NCBI GenBank assembly: GCA_031292175.1
Contig: JARLHQ010000031.1
Location: forward strand, 1-64,000
Direction of reading: 5' to 3'
From: Humidesulfovibrio sp.
GTDB taxonomy: Bacteria; Desulfobacterota; Desulfovibrionia; Desulfovibrionales; Desulfovibrionaceae
Length of the DNA: 64,000 nucleotides
The position numbers and the translations under genes are program-made. Below the pieces are notes generated by a model. It was not told where the DNA came from and did no database searches. It was given only the letters and a program-made list of their open reading frames with translations. Every line of letters starts with the position of its first letter. The first letter of the stretch is position 1. Of this stretch, positions 8,819-17,938 are shown in pieces.

Positions 8819-9187
8819 ATGTGCCCAAAGAACGGCATGCAAAACCTTGGAGCGCGACTGCGACGTTTGCGCCATCAGGCCAAGCTCACCCAGGCGGAGC
8901 TGGCCGAGAGCGCCAGCATTTCCTGCGTCTACGTGAACAAGCTGGAACGCGGCCTGGCGACGCCCTCCATCCCGGTGCTCCAGCGGCTCGCGCAAAGCCT
9001 GGGCACTGACGCGGCCAGCCTTCTCACCCCCGAGGAGCAGGGGCCAAGCCTTTCAATCAACGGCGCGCGGCCCAGTCCCTACCTTGCGCTCTACCTCGCC
9101 GGTGTCGCGTCCAAGACGAGGCGGCTCGTCTTCGAGACCATGGACACCCCCCTCCATCCCAACCTTCATGCACCAAAAATAAAATAA
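8819..9187 (+). CDS. XRE-family HTH transcriptional regulator
   Basis: The 122-residue protein has a Cro/CI-type helix-turn-helix at about residues 10-66: LGARLRRLRHQAKLTQAEL, then ESASISCVYVNKLERG and PSIPVLQRLAQSLG. The C-terminal 50 residues have no recognised domain, and the final part includes SPYLALYLAGVASKTRR. I chose ATG 8819 (MCPKNG) because the promoter at 8714-8742 excludes the upstream frame to 8612; ATG 8837 is also possible. It lies between a chemoreceptor and a two-component operon and probably regulates itself. Targets are unknown. Confidence 0.85.
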   Translation: MCPKNGMQNLGARLRRLRHQAKLTQAELAESASISCVYVNKLERGLATPSIPVLQRLAQSLGTDAASLLTPEEQGPSLSINGARPSPYLALYLAGVASKTRRLVFETMDTPLHPNLHAPKIK

Positions 9188-9281
9188 TGGGCGGCCGCCC
9201 AGGGCGAGCGCCTGATGCGGTGCCGCCCCTCTCTCCGTTTGGTCCCGAAGGCGCGTTTGAAACACATACTCCCTGTATCTG

Positions 9282-9309
9282 TTGCTCCACCGCCTGTTCA
9301 GGGTATATA
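9282..9309 (+). promoter_or_regulatory. Candidate promoter for the 52-residue ORF/kinase/response-regulator operon
   Basis: TTGCTC (9282-9287) and TATATA (9304-9309) are 16 bases apart, about 170 bases upstream of ATG 9479. It is the only strongly AT-rich spot in this 291-base gap. Confidence 0.4.
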
Positions 9310-9478
9310 TCCTGGCTAGGTCCAGAAAAGTTTCCCCTTGGCGGTCCAGCCCAACCGCAAAAACGGCTCCGCCGCGGCAACCACAAGGGTGCGGCCGGGA
9401 ACGTTTGTCCTGGCCGGACGGAGCGATTTCAGCGCACACGCCGCGGAAGCACGCACGGCGCACTCCAGGAGCGGCCCC

Positions 9479-9637
9479 ATGGATCACAGGGTTTCCATTT
9501 ATCTCAGCGATGACAGCGCAGAGCTTCGCGTAAGCCTGAAGCCCAGCCCAGGGGCGACACGTTTCGCCGATTTCCTGCGTTCGACCGGGGCCCAGGCCCT
9601 CATGCTGCCCAACGGCTATCTCCCGGAGACCCGATGA
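9479..9637 (+). CDS. 52-residue protein translationally coupled to histidine kinase
   Basis: This short open frame starts MDHRVSIYLSDDSAELRV and has AGGAGC six to seven bases before its ATG. It ends in an ATGA overlap with the kinase start at 9634, which is a standard arrangement for translational coupling. I do not recognise a family. The predicted fold is mixed, without a signal peptide or membrane segment. It may be a genuine small protein or a leader that tunes kinase translation. Upstream extension of the frame to 9338 lacks a ribosome site. Confidence 0.6.
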   Translation: MDHRVSIYLSDDSAELRVSLKPSPGATRFADFLRSTGAQALMLPNGYLPETR

Positions 9638-12159
9638 AAAACCCCTCCGCGCAAAACGCCATCATCACTTTGGTGACCCGCTTGACCTTGCTGCTGGCCC
9701 TTGTGGTGGGGTTTGCCCCCGCGCTGGGATACTGGATCTACACGGACATCCGGGTCTCCACGCAGCTCAAGGGCAACCTCAAGATCCAGGTGCTCGCCCT
9801 GACGGACTTCATCACGGTCCAGCCGAAAACCTGGGATGTCTCTACGGACAGGCTGCTCGCCACCCTGGACCGCTTCGCCATCCCGGAGAACGGCTTCCGC
9901 GTGTTTGACAAGCGCAACAAGCTCCTGGTCGAAGTCGGCCCCAAGACGCTGAGCCCGTACATCATCTTTTCCGAACCGCTCTACGCCTTCGGACTCCCGG
10001 TCGGACGCGTGGAGGGACGGGAGTCCTTCCGCAAGGAGTTGGAGATCGGCCTGGTGATTTTCGCCCTCGGCCTGGGCTGCGCCTGGCTTCTCTGGGTACC
10101 GATCCGCAGCCTGCCTCTGACCGCGCTGGCCACGGCCGAACGCAATCTCCGGGCGAGCGCCCACTACCAGCGCGCGCTCTTGGACAACTTCCCCTTCCTG
10201 GTCTGGCTGCGCGACATGGACAGCCGCTATCTGGCGGTCAACACAAAGTTTTTGGAGGCCACGGGGCAGCGCACCGACGAGAAGCTGATCGGGGAAACCA
10301 GCGCGGATCTCTCCGTTTCCGGACTTGCGGAGCGGCTGCGGGCCGATGACCGGGCCGTCCTGGCCAGCGGCCAGGCCGTGCGCGTGGAGGAGTGGGTGGA
10401 GGATGGCGGGCGGCGCTGCTGCTTCGAGATCTACAAATCCCCCGTGTCCCTCGACGGCCAGATCATCGGCACCGTGGGCTACGCCATGGACATCACCCCG
10501 CGCAAGCAAAACGAGGAAAAGCTGCGCGAAACCCTGCGCATGTTGGAAGAAACGCAGGCCCTCATCCGCTTTGGAGGCTGGGAGTACATTGTGGAGACCG
10601 GGAGCATGACCTGGTCCACGGAGGTCTACCGCCTCTTCGGCGTGGGCCCGGACTACAACCCAAACGACCTCAAACGGAACTTCAGCTTCTACACGCCGGA
10701 ATTCTCCCCCCGCGTAAGCACAGCCTTCTGGCGGGCCGTGGAGCAAGGCGTTGCTTACGACATCGACGCCCAGCTCATTCCCCTGGGCGGCGCGCCCATG
10801 TGGGTGCGCACCATGGGCACGCCCCAGCGGCGCAATGGCAAGGTCACCTGTGTGCGCGGCAACATCATGGACATCACCGAAAAAAAGACCATGGAACTCC
10901 AGCTGCAGTTGGTGAACGACACCCTGGAGCAGCGCGTCTCCGACCGGACGCAGCAACTCGCCAGCACGAACCGGGAGATGAACCAGGTGCTCTCGTCCAT
11001 TTCCGCCATCTTGTTCGTGGTGGACACGGAGGGCCGGGTGCGCAAGTGGAACCAGGCCGCCATGACGCTCCTGCGCAAACCTGGCGAGGACATCATGGGC
11101 CGGCACATCCTGGATCTGCCGCTGGGGCTGGATGTCGGCCCCCTCGGCGAAGGACTGGTGAAATGCCGACAGGACAACCAGCTGGTGAAAATCCACAACC
11201 TCCCCTACAAGAGCAACGAGGGCAAGGAAGGCTTCCTTGCGTTCAGCGTCAGCCCCATCCTCGACGAGGACGGCCGGCACGGCGGGTTCCTGCTCATGGC
11301 CGACGACATCACAGACCTGCGCGTCCTGGAGTCGAAGCTGTCCCAGGCGCAGCGGCTGGAGTCCATCGGCCAACTCGCGGCTGGCATCGCCCATGAGATC
11401 AACACCCCCATCCAATACATCGGCGACTCGGTGACCTTCCTGCGCGACGCCTTCACCGACCTGGAACATGTGCTGGACATCAGCGCAGGCCTCAATGCGC
11501 GCGGCGCCGTCGCACCGGATGAGGCCGCGCACATCTTCGCGGACATCAACACCAGCATCACCGACATCGATTACGCCTTCCTCAAGGAGGAAATCCCAAA
11601 GTCCTTCCGGCGCGTGCTGGAAGGCATCGACCGCGTAAGCACCATCGTCCAGGCCATGAAGCGCTTCTCCCACCCCGGGGGCGGTGAACGGCGGGCCGTG
11701 GACATTAATAGCGCGGTGGAGAGCACGCTCACTGTGGCGCACAACGAATGGAAGTACGTGGCCGAGCTCGTCACCGACCTGGCGCCCGGCCTGCCGCCCG
11801 TGGTCTCTCTGCCCGGCGACCTGAACCAGGTGTTCCTGAACATCATCGTCAACGCGGCCCACTCCATAAACGACGTGGTGCATGGCACACAGACCAAGGG
11901 ACGCATCACCGTATCCACCAGGCTGGATGGCGGCATGGTCGAAATCGCCATCTCCGATACGGGGACGGGCATCCCGCCCGACGTGCGCGGACGGATTTTC
12001 AATCCCTTCTTCACCACCAAGGAGGTGGGCAAGGGCACGGGCCAAGGCCTGGCCATCGCCTATGATATCGTCGTGAACAAGCATGGCGGGACCCTCAGCT
12101 TTGAGACAGAAATGGGCAAGGGCTCGACGTTCTTCATCCGGCTGCCCGTAGGCGGCTGA
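9634..12159 (+). CDS. Membrane sensor histidine kinase with three PAS domains
   Basis: The 841-residue protein has TM1 (about 14-36), a short periplasmic loop of about 100 residues, TM2 (about 136-156), then three PAS domains (about 170-290, 295-420, 445-565). A HisKA domain with phospho-acceptor H587 in GIAHEINTP and a HATPase_c domain follow, with N-box FLNIIVNAAHSIND, G1 box SDTGTGIP and G2 box GKGTGQGLAIAYD. A coiled coil precedes PAS3. There is no receiver domain. The two genes immediately downstream encode receivers and are the obvious phosphorylation targets. The start at ATG 9634 overlaps the stop of the preceding small gene. Confidence 0.93.
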   Translation: MKNPSAQNAIITLVTRLTLLLALVVGFAPALGYWIYTDIRVSTQLKGNLKIQVLALTDFITVQPKTWDVSTDRLLATLDRFAIPENGFRVFDKRNKLLVEVGPKTLSPYIIFSEPLYAFGLPVGRVEGRESFRKELEIGLVIFALGLGCAWLLWVPIRSLPLTALATAERNLRASAHYQRALLDNFPFLVWLRDMDSRYLAVNTKFLEATGQRTDEKLIGETSADLSVSGLAERLRADDRAVLASGQAVRVEEWVEDGGRRCCFEIYKSPVSLDGQIIGTVGYAMDITPRKQNEEKLRETLRMLEETQALIRFGGWEYIVETGSMTWSTEVYRLFGVGPDYNPNDLKRNFSFYTPEFSPRVSTAFWRAVEQGVAYDIDAQLIPLGGAPMWVRTMGTPQRRNGKVTCVRGNIMDITEKKTMELQLQLVNDTLEQRVSDRTQQLASTNREMNQVLSSISAILFVVDTEGRVRKWNQAAMTLLRKPGEDIMGRHILDLPLGLDVGPLGEGLVKCRQDNQLVKIHNLPYKSNEGKEGFLAFSVSPILDEDGRHGGFLLMADDITDLRVLESKLSQAQRLESIGQLAAGIAHEINTPIQYIGDSVTFLRDAFTDLEHVLDISAGLNARGAVAPDEAAHIFADINTSITDIDYAFLKEEIPKSFRRVLEGIDRVSTIVQAMKRFSHPGGGERRAVDINSAVESTLTVAHNEWKYVAELVTDLAPGLPPVVSLPGDLNQVFLNIIVNAAHSINDVVHGTQTKGRITVSTRLDGGMVEIAISDTGTGIPPDVRGRIFNPFFTTKEVGKGTGQGLAIAYDIVVNKHGGTLSFETEMGKGSTFFIRLPVGG

Positions 12160-12188
12160 ACCACAACCAATTCCGAAGGGGCACAGGC

Positions 12189-13430
12189 GTGAAGCCGAAG
12201 ATACTTTTTGTCGATGACGAACCCGATGTTTTGGAAGGCTTGCGGGTCATGCTGCACTCCAAGCGCTCGGAGTGGGACATGCGCTTCCTGGGCAGCGGGG
12301 ATGAGGCACTGGCCCTGATGCGCGAAACGCCCCAGGATGTTGTGGTGAGCGACATGCGCATGCCCGGCATGGACGGGGCGCAGCTTCTCCAAAAGGTCCA
12401 GGACGCCTCGCCGGAGACGGTGCGCATCATCCTCTCCGGCTACTCGGACCAGGAAAGCGTCATGCGCACGGTGAAGCTCGCCCACCGCTATTTAAGCAAA
12501 CCCTGCCCGCCCGCGCAGATGAAGCAGGCCATCGACAAGGCCCTGCGCCTGCGCGACATCATCCTGAGCGTGCAGATCAAGCAGCTCATCTCCCGCATCG
12601 AGTCGCTGCCCGCGCTGCCGGAACTCTACCGGCAGCTCACCCTGGCCCTGTTGAACGAGGGCTCCTCGCTGCAAAAGATCGGGGACATCATCGCCCAGGA
12701 CGTGGGCATGTCCACCAGCATCCTGCGCCTCGTGAACTCGGCTTTTTTCGGCCTGCCCACCCGCGTGGCCGATGTGCAGCACGCGGTGAAACTCCTGGGG
12801 ACGGAGACGATCCGGGTGCTCATCCTCTCCATCCATCTCTTCTCCACCATCAGCCCAAAGCGCTTCCCCGGTTTTTCGCTCAAGCGGCTCTGGGAGCACA
12901 GCACCCGCGTGGCCTGCTTCGCCCGGGCCATCGCCGAGGTGGAGAACGCCGGCCCGGACGATCGCGACGACTGCTTCATCGCCGGAATGCTGCACGATGT
13001 CGGCAAGCTGGTCATCGCCACCACCATGACTGCGGATTACGAGAAGGTGCTCGCCCTGGTGCGCGACAAGGAGATCCGCATGTGCGAGGCGGAGATGGAG
13101 GTCCTGCAGACCACCCACGCCGACGTCGGGGCGTATCTCATCAGCCTCTGGGGCTTCAACGACACCATCGTGGAGGCCGTGTGCTGGCACAGCAAGGAAA
13201 GCCTGATCAACTGCAGCCGGTTCTCGCCCCTGGCCGCAGTCGCCGTGGCCAATCTTTTTGACCACCACCATGTTTACATTGGCCCGAATCAAGGCAATAC
13301 ACGGCATAAGGCTTCCGCTTCCGCAAAGCAGTCCGAAGAAGGCTTCCGCTTTGCCGACCACCTGACCTACCTGCGGGAGATGAGGGACTGGCGCACCATC
13401 TGCGAACGCATAGCCCACGAGGATCATTAA
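12189..13430 (+). CDS. Response regulator, REC-HDOD
   Basis: The 413-residue protein has a receiver (about 3-120) with acidic pair D9/D10, phospho-acceptor D55 in VVSDMRMPGMDG and Lys in LSKPCPP, followed by an HDOD domain (about 135-335). The HDOD part includes SRIESLPALPELYRQLT and the terminal MLHDVGKLVIATT segment. Such proteins do not bind DNA; HDOD is a protein-signalling module. It lies 29 bases after the kinase and directly abuts the next receiver gene (TAA at 13428-13430, ATG at 13431), so the three form one operon. Confidence 0.93.
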   Translation: MKPKILFVDDEPDVLEGLRVMLHSKRSEWDMRFLGSGDEALALMRETPQDVVVSDMRMPGMDGAQLLQKVQDASPETVRIILSGYSDQESVMRTVKLAHRYLSKPCPPAQMKQAIDKALRLRDIILSVQIKQLISRIESLPALPELYRQLTLALLNEGSSLQKIGDIIAQDVGMSTSILRLVNSAFFGLPTRVADVQHAVKLLGTETIRVLILSIHLFSTISPKRFPGFSLKRLWEHSTRVACFARAIAEVENAGPDDRDDCFIAGMLHDVGKLVIATTMTADYEKVLALVRDKEIRMCEAEMEVLQTTHADVGAYLISLWGFNDTIVEAVCWHSKESLINCSRFSPLAAVAVANLFDHHHVYIGPNQGNTRHKASASAKQSEEGFRFADHLTYLREMRDWRTICERIAHEDH

Positions 13431-14561
13431 ATGTCTGAAAAAATCCTGTTCGTTGATGACGAGATCAATGTGCTGGACGCCTTTCGGGCAAACCTGCGCA
13501 AGCGTTTTGACGTCACCACGGCCCTGGGGCCGGAGGAGGGGCTCAAGCTTCTGCAGGAATCCGGGCCCTTCGCCGTGGTCATCTCCGACCTCAAGATGCC
13601 CAAGATGGACGGCATCACCTTCCTGACCCAGGTGCGCGAGCTTTCCGTCGACACGGTGCGCATGATGATCACGGGCTTCGCCGATGTGGAGGTGGCCATC
13701 GGCGCGGTGAACGAGGGACAGGTGTTCCGCTTCCTCACCAAGCCCTGCCCGCCGGCGACCCTGACGAAGGCCCTGGCGGCGGGGCTGGAGCAATACCGTC
13801 TGGTGACCGCAGAGCGGGAACTTCTGCGCGGCACCCTGCGGGGAAGCATCCGCGTGCTGACCGAGGCCTTGAGCCTTGCCAATCCGGAGGCCTACGGCCG
13901 TTCCGAACGCGTCCGGGTGCTCGTGCGCAAGCTGGTCAAGTCCGCCGGGCTCAAGAACGCCTGGGAGCTGGAACTGGCCGCCATGCTGTCGCACATCGGC
14001 TGCATGGCCCTGCCCAGGATCCTCCTGGAGAATATCGCCGCCGGCAAGGAGCTCACCACCGAGGAGCGTAAGCTCTACGCCAGCCATCCGGCCGTTGGCG
14101 CGGGGCTCATCGAGCACATTCCGCGCCTGGGCAAGGTGGCGGAGATCATCGCCAACCAGCACAAACGCCTCGACCCCCAGATGCCGGAGGGCGCGCGGGT
14201 TTTGAAGATCGCCGTGGACTACAACATGCTGGAGAGCAAGGGCCTGGCTCCGCAGCACATCTTCGTGCGCATGCGCTCCTGCGCCGGCTGCTACGACCCG
14301 GGCATCCTGGACAAATTCGAAAAGGCCATCGGCCTGGAAGGCGACTACATCCGCAAGAATGTGTCCGTGAAGGAGCTGACGGAGAACATGATCCTGGAGG
14401 AGAACGTCAAGACGCAGGAGGGGCTCCTGCTGCTGGCCAAAGGCATGGAACTGAACGAGGCCAGCATCTACCGCCTCATCCAGGCCGGCAAGACCTTCAA
14501 CATCATCGAGCCCATCTCCGTGCTCATCGCGCCGGAAGCCGGGCAGCCGGTGGAGCTGTGA
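13431..14561 (+). CDS. Response regulator, REC plus degenerate HD-GYP-like domain
   Basis: The 376-residue protein has a receiver (about 3-120, phospho-acceptor D53 in ISDLKMPKMDG) and an HD-like domain (about 130-270). Where active HD-GYP enzymes have HDIGK, this protein reads LSHIGCMALP (S187, H188), and where they have HHExxDGxGYP it reads NQHKRLDPQMP. The metal-binding HD pair and GYP motif are therefore lost and c-di-GMP phosphodiesterase activity is unlikely. A further C-terminal region (280-376) includes VKTQEGLLLLAKGMEL, which is often found at the end of HD-type regulators. It probably works as a phosphorylation-controlled binding protein. Confidence 0.9.
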   Translation: MSEKILFVDDEINVLDAFRANLRKRFDVTTALGPEEGLKLLQESGPFAVVISDLKMPKMDGITFLTQVRELSVDTVRMMITGFADVEVAIGAVNEGQVFRFLTKPCPPATLTKALAAGLEQYRLVTAERELLRGTLRGSIRVLTEALSLANPEAYGRSERVRVLVRKLVKSAGLKNAWELELAAMLSHIGCMALPRILLENIAAGKELTTEERKLYASHPAVGAGLIEHIPRLGKVAEIIANQHKRLDPQMPEGARVLKIAVDYNMLESKGLAPQHIFVRMRSCAGCYDPGILDKFEKAIGLEGDYIRKNVSVKELTENMILEENVKTQEGLLLLAKGMELNEASIYRLIQAGKTFNIIEPISVLIAPEAGQPVEL

Positions 14562-14588
14562 GCGCGCCGCGCGCGAAACGCTCCGTCT

Positions 14589-15566
14589 TTAGCCCCAGAG
14601 GGCGTAGGCCAGGGTGACGAGGGCGATGCTTGAGGCACGCAGGGCCTGGTTGCTGACAATAAGGTTCAGCGCCAGCGATGGCTTGAAAATGCCCGCATAG
14701 TACGGAAACTGATGGCGCACGGCGCGCACGGGCGAGGACAGGATGTTGCCCACCAGAAGCGCCAGAACCAGTTCCTTTACCGTGAGCCCGCCGGTCTGCA
14801 CCAACGCCCCGGCCGCGGCGTAGCCCGCGGTGGTCTCCGCAGCCATGTTGAAGCCGATGATGCCCATGGCCTGGGGAGGCAACCAGGACAGAAAGGCCAC
14901 GTGCTGGGCCATGTAGGCCTCAAGCTGGTCGAACACGCCCCACCGCTTGAGGAAAAAAAACAACACATAGATGGGGATGGTATAGAAGATCATCCGCGGC
15001 AGGCGGCGCGTGAAACGCTTCCAGGTCTTTTTAAGCGCCGCGCGCCAGCCCCATTTGGCGTTGTTCTCGGCGAGCAGGCAGGACACGCAGCCCTCGGACA
15101 GGGGCGGCAAAGTCAAACGGCCCAGGAGCACGATTCCAAACGAACGCAGGAATGCCGCCAGCACGGTGAACCCCACATAAAGCCCGGCAGCCGGACCAAT
15201 GAAAGGCGCTGCGATGAAAAACAGTGTGGGCAGATGCAGAAAATATACAGGCAAACTGTTGAAAAGATTTGCCAAAATTAGCTCACGCTTGGTAATTTCT
15301 CCCCTATCATAGGCCTCGGCCAGCATGGTGTTGGCCGCCGCGCCGGAGAAAAACGCCAGCGAGAAGCTGGCCCCGGACACGTCTTTGAGCCGCCCCAGGC
15401 GCACCAGGGGCTGGGCCACCTTGGCCACGGCGCGGGTCCATTGCAGGGCCTCAATGAGCGTGCCCACGAAGAGCCCGATGCTGATGGAGAAAAGCAGGCG
15501 CGACAGGGGCACGGCCAGCCCATGCCACAGGGCCGAGAGGGTGAGCGTTTCAGCGACGAGGCCCAT
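14589..15566 (-). CDS. Nucleoside-recognition (gate) domain membrane protein
   Basis: The 325-residue protein has about eight hydrophobic segments and the duplicated gate-domain pattern seen in SpmA/SpmB-like and nucleoside transporter families. Useful landmarks are SLAFFSGAAANTMLAEAYD in the first half and MGIIGFNMAAETTAGYAAAG in the second. A central cytoplasmic loop carries two cysteines (EGCVSCLL) and a basic stretch. The substrate is unknown. Its start lies only three bases from the panB stop on the same strand, so it is probably translated from a panB-initiated message. A specific role in pantothenate metabolism is not shown. Confidence 0.8.
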   Translation of the reverse strand: MGLVAETLTLSALWHGLAVPLSRLLFSISIGLFVGTLIEALQWTRAVAKVAQPLVRLGRLKDVSGASFSLAFFSGAAANTMLAEAYDRGEITKRELILANLFNSLPVYFLHLPTLFFIAAPFIGPAAGLYVGFTVLAAFLRSFGIVLLGRLTLPPLSEGCVSCLLAENNAKWGWRAALKKTWKRFTRRLPRMIFYTIPIYVLFFFLKRWGVFDQLEAYMAQHVAFLSWLPPQAMGIIGFNMAAETTAGYAAAGALVQTGGLTVKELVLALLVGNILSSPVRAVRHQFPYYAGIFKPSLALNLIVSNQALRASSIALVTLAYALWG

Positions 15567-15569
15567 CGC

Positions 15570-16424
15570 TTAGGCCTCCCAGTCCGGCAGGGCGTTGAAC
15601 GCCGCCAGTTCCTGGGGATCCATACGCCGTGTGTGAGCGGCGGTGGGGAAGGCTCCGGCGCGGACCTCGGCGCAGTAGGCCGCGAGGGCGTTCTTGGCCG
15701 GTGTCCAGAGATCCACGTACTGCTTGACGAAACTTGGCCGCAGCCCCGGGCACAGCCCCAGCACGTCGTGGAACACCAGCACCTGGCCGTCGCACTCCGG
15801 TCCGGCCCCGATGCCGATGGTGGGGATGCCGATTTCGGCCGTGATGTGCGCTGCGACTTCGGCCGGCACAGCCTCCAGCACCAGGGCGAAGCACCCGGCC
15901 TCGGCCAGAGCGTGGGCGTCCGAGGCCAGCTGTTTTGCCGCGCGAGCGGTTTTGCCCTGGGCCTTGAACCCGCCGAAGCGCGCCACCTGCTGCGGGGTCA
16001 AACCGATGTGCCCCATGACAGGAATGCCCGCAGCCAGGATGGCCTGAACCGTAGGCGCGAACTCTGCGCCGCCCTCAAGCTTTACCGCGCGGGCTCCGGC
16101 CTCCTGCAGAAAACGTCCGGCGTTGGCCACGGCCTCGGACACGGAGGTCTGGTACGAAAGAAAGGGCATGTCCGCCACGACCAGGGCCTTCTTCACCGCG
16201 CGGCATACGGCCTTGGTGTGGTGCAGCATGTCGGCCATGGTGACGCCGAGGGTATCGGGCAGTCCCAGGCAGACCATGCCCAGGCTGTCACCCACCAGGA
16301 TGACATCGGCCCCGGCTTCGTCGGCGAGCAAGGCTGTAGGATAGTCGTAGGCCGTGAGCACGGCGATCTTCTCGCCGCCCTTGCGGGCCTGGATGTCGGG
16401 CGCGGTAAGCTGCTTTTGGGCCAT
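15570..16424 (-). CDS. panB: 3-methyl-2-oxobutanoate hydroxymethyltransferase
   Basis: PanB adds a hydroxymethyl group from methylenetetrahydrofolate to alpha-ketoisovalerate, the first committed step of pantothenate synthesis, in the cytoplasm. The 284-residue sequence has the family pattern throughout: LTAYDYPTALLADEAG near the N-terminus, ILVGDSLGMVCLG, PVMGHIGLTPQ, and GIGAGPECDGQVLVFHD. The start is ATG 16424 (MAQKQLTAPD) with GGGAG seven bases upstream; the frame extending to 16541 lacks support. The C-terminal 25 residues are slightly longer than in E. coli. No panC or panD is in the window. Confidence 0.96.
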   Translation of the reverse strand: MAQKQLTAPDIQARKGGEKIAVLTAYDYPTALLADEAGADVILVGDSLGMVCLGLPDTLGVTMADMLHHTKAVCRAVKKALVVADMPFLSYQTSVSEAVANAGRFLQEAGARAVKLEGGAEFAPTVQAILAAGIPVMGHIGLTPQQVARFGGFKAQGKTARAAKQLASDAHALAEAGCFALVLEAVPAEVAAHITAEIGIPTIGIGAGPECDGQVLVFHDVLGLCPGLRPSFVKQYVDLWTPAKNALAAYCAEVRAGAFPTAAHTRRMDPQELAAFNALPDWEA

Positions 16425-16611
16425 GATGTCTCCCCCGCGGGCTTCGCCCCAGCCAAGAGGGTGGCGGGGGGCTGATAAACTGCTGGGCAACGGCGGAACG
16501 GCGGCTCGGCCGGAGCCCAACACTGCGGGCAGTGCGCTCATTAAAACCGCGCGGGCGGCGCGTCAAGACGCGCGCCATTTGTCACAAGCGGGAGAGGTGG
16601 GAGGAACGGGC

Positions 16612-17928
16612 TCAGAAGGGCCAGACCGGTGCGAGCAGCCCCTTGTACAGGCCCTCGGCGCTGGCGGGCACGGCCACCAGGCCGTCCGCCTCGAGCAGGG
16701 TCTTGAGGAGCCCACTCTTGCCCAGCACGGGGTGCGCCAGGGGCGGCTGGCCCTCGCGCGGTTCCAGACGCACGCGCACGAAGTCCTCGCGCCCCGGACG
16801 GCCCGCGACGTTGCGCGCCAGCTCGACCACAAACGGCGGCGGCGCGGCGCTGAGGGCCTCGGTTCGCCCCGCCAGGTGGCGCAGAAACGGCTTAACCAGC
16901 ACGGTCATGACCACCTGGGCCGAGGTGACCTGGCCGGGCAGGCCGATGACAGCCTTGCGGCCCACGCGGGCGAGGATGGTGGGTTTGCCAGGGCTCATGG
17001 CCACGCCATGGGCCAGAATCACCGCCCCGGGCTGGGCCCGCATGGCGGCGCTGGTGTGGTCGCGCGCGCCGACGGAACTGCCCCCGGAGAGAAGCACCAC
17101 GTCGCAGCGGGCGAGGGCCTGGGACAGGGCCTCGGTCAGGCGCGGCAGATCGTCGGGCACGATGCCGAAACATTCCGGCAAGCCGCCGGCCGCCGCCGCC
17201 AGACAGGCGAGGGCGCTCGTATTCACGTCGCGGATCTGGCCGGGGCGTGGCGTGGCGGAAAAAGGCACCAGTTCATCGCCGGTGGAAAGAATGCCCACGC
17301 GTGGCCTCTGGCCCACGCGCACCCGCGTCTGCCCCAGAGCGGCCAGCAGACCCACATCCTGGGCGCGCAGGATGCGCCCGCCTGGCAGGGCCGCCTCGCC
17401 CTGGCGCACATCCTCCCCGGGGAGCATGACGTTTTCGCCCGGGGCGACGCTCTTGCGCACTTCCAGCGTCTCCGCACCCTGTCCGGCGGCCAGCATGTCG
17501 GTATACTCCACCATGACCACGGCGTCGGCCCCCTCGGGCAGGGTGCCACCTGTGGGGATGCGCGCGGCCTGGCCGGACGCCAGGCGCACGGCCCAGCCCG
17601 CATCCTCGCCGCGCCCGCCGGCGCTCCAGTCGATACGCAGGTCGGCCACGCAGTCCACATAGGCCGGGTTGGTCTCCGTCGCGCCAAAGGCGTCGCGCGC
17701 GGCAAGAGCGTAGCCGTCCATGCTGGCGCGCGCGGTTTTTGGCAGATCCTCCGGCGCGGGCAGATCGTCCGCCAGCACCCGACCCAAGACCTCACCCAGG
17801 GGCACAGACTCCCCCCCCAGCGGAGCGAAGGTGGCCAGGAGCGCGCTGAACTCCGCACGGCTCACCACGTTCAGGAAGCCGTGGCCGTCCAGCGTCTTGG
17901 CTGTCGTGCCGGGCATGGAGGCGGGCAT
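16612..17928 (-). CDS. moeA: Molybdopterin molybdenumtransferase
   Basis: MoeA inserts molybdate into adenylated molybdopterin. The 438-residue protein has the usual four-domain order: SMDGYALAA near residue 75, the GGTLPEGADAVVMVE barrel segment, then the MoaB/Mog-like domain with STGDEL, GGSSVGARDHT, MSPGKPT and GLPGQVTSA (the last replaces the common GLPGNP). The start ATG 17928 (MPASMPG) overlaps the end of mobB by a few bases at most (mobB stops at 17939), so the genes are one transcription unit. An internal ATG at 17916 is the alternative. Its neighbour mobB and the more distant moaA (55.8 kb) complete part of a molybdenum-cofactor set. Confidence 0.95.
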   Translation of the reverse strand: MPASMPGTTAKTLDGHGFLNVVSRAEFSALLATFAPLGGESVPLGEVLGRVLADDLPAPEDLPKTARASMDGYALAARDAFGATETNPAYVDCVADLRIDWSAGGRGEDAGWAVRLASGQAARIPTGGTLPEGADAVVMVEYTDMLAAGQGAETLEVRKSVAPGENVMLPGEDVRQGEAALPGGRILRAQDVGLLAALGQTRVRVGQRPRVGILSTGDELVPFSATPRPGQIRDVNTSALACLAAAAGGLPECFGIVPDDLPRLTEALSQALARCDVVLLSGGSSVGARDHTSAAMRAQPGAVILAHGVAMSPGKPTILARVGRKAVIGLPGQVTSAQVVMTVLVKPFLRHLAGRTEALSAAPPPFVVELARNVAGRPGREDFVRVRLEPREGQPPLAHPVLGKSGLLKTLLEADGLVAVPASAEGLYKGLLAPVWPF

Positions 17929-17938
17929 GGGAGCGGGC

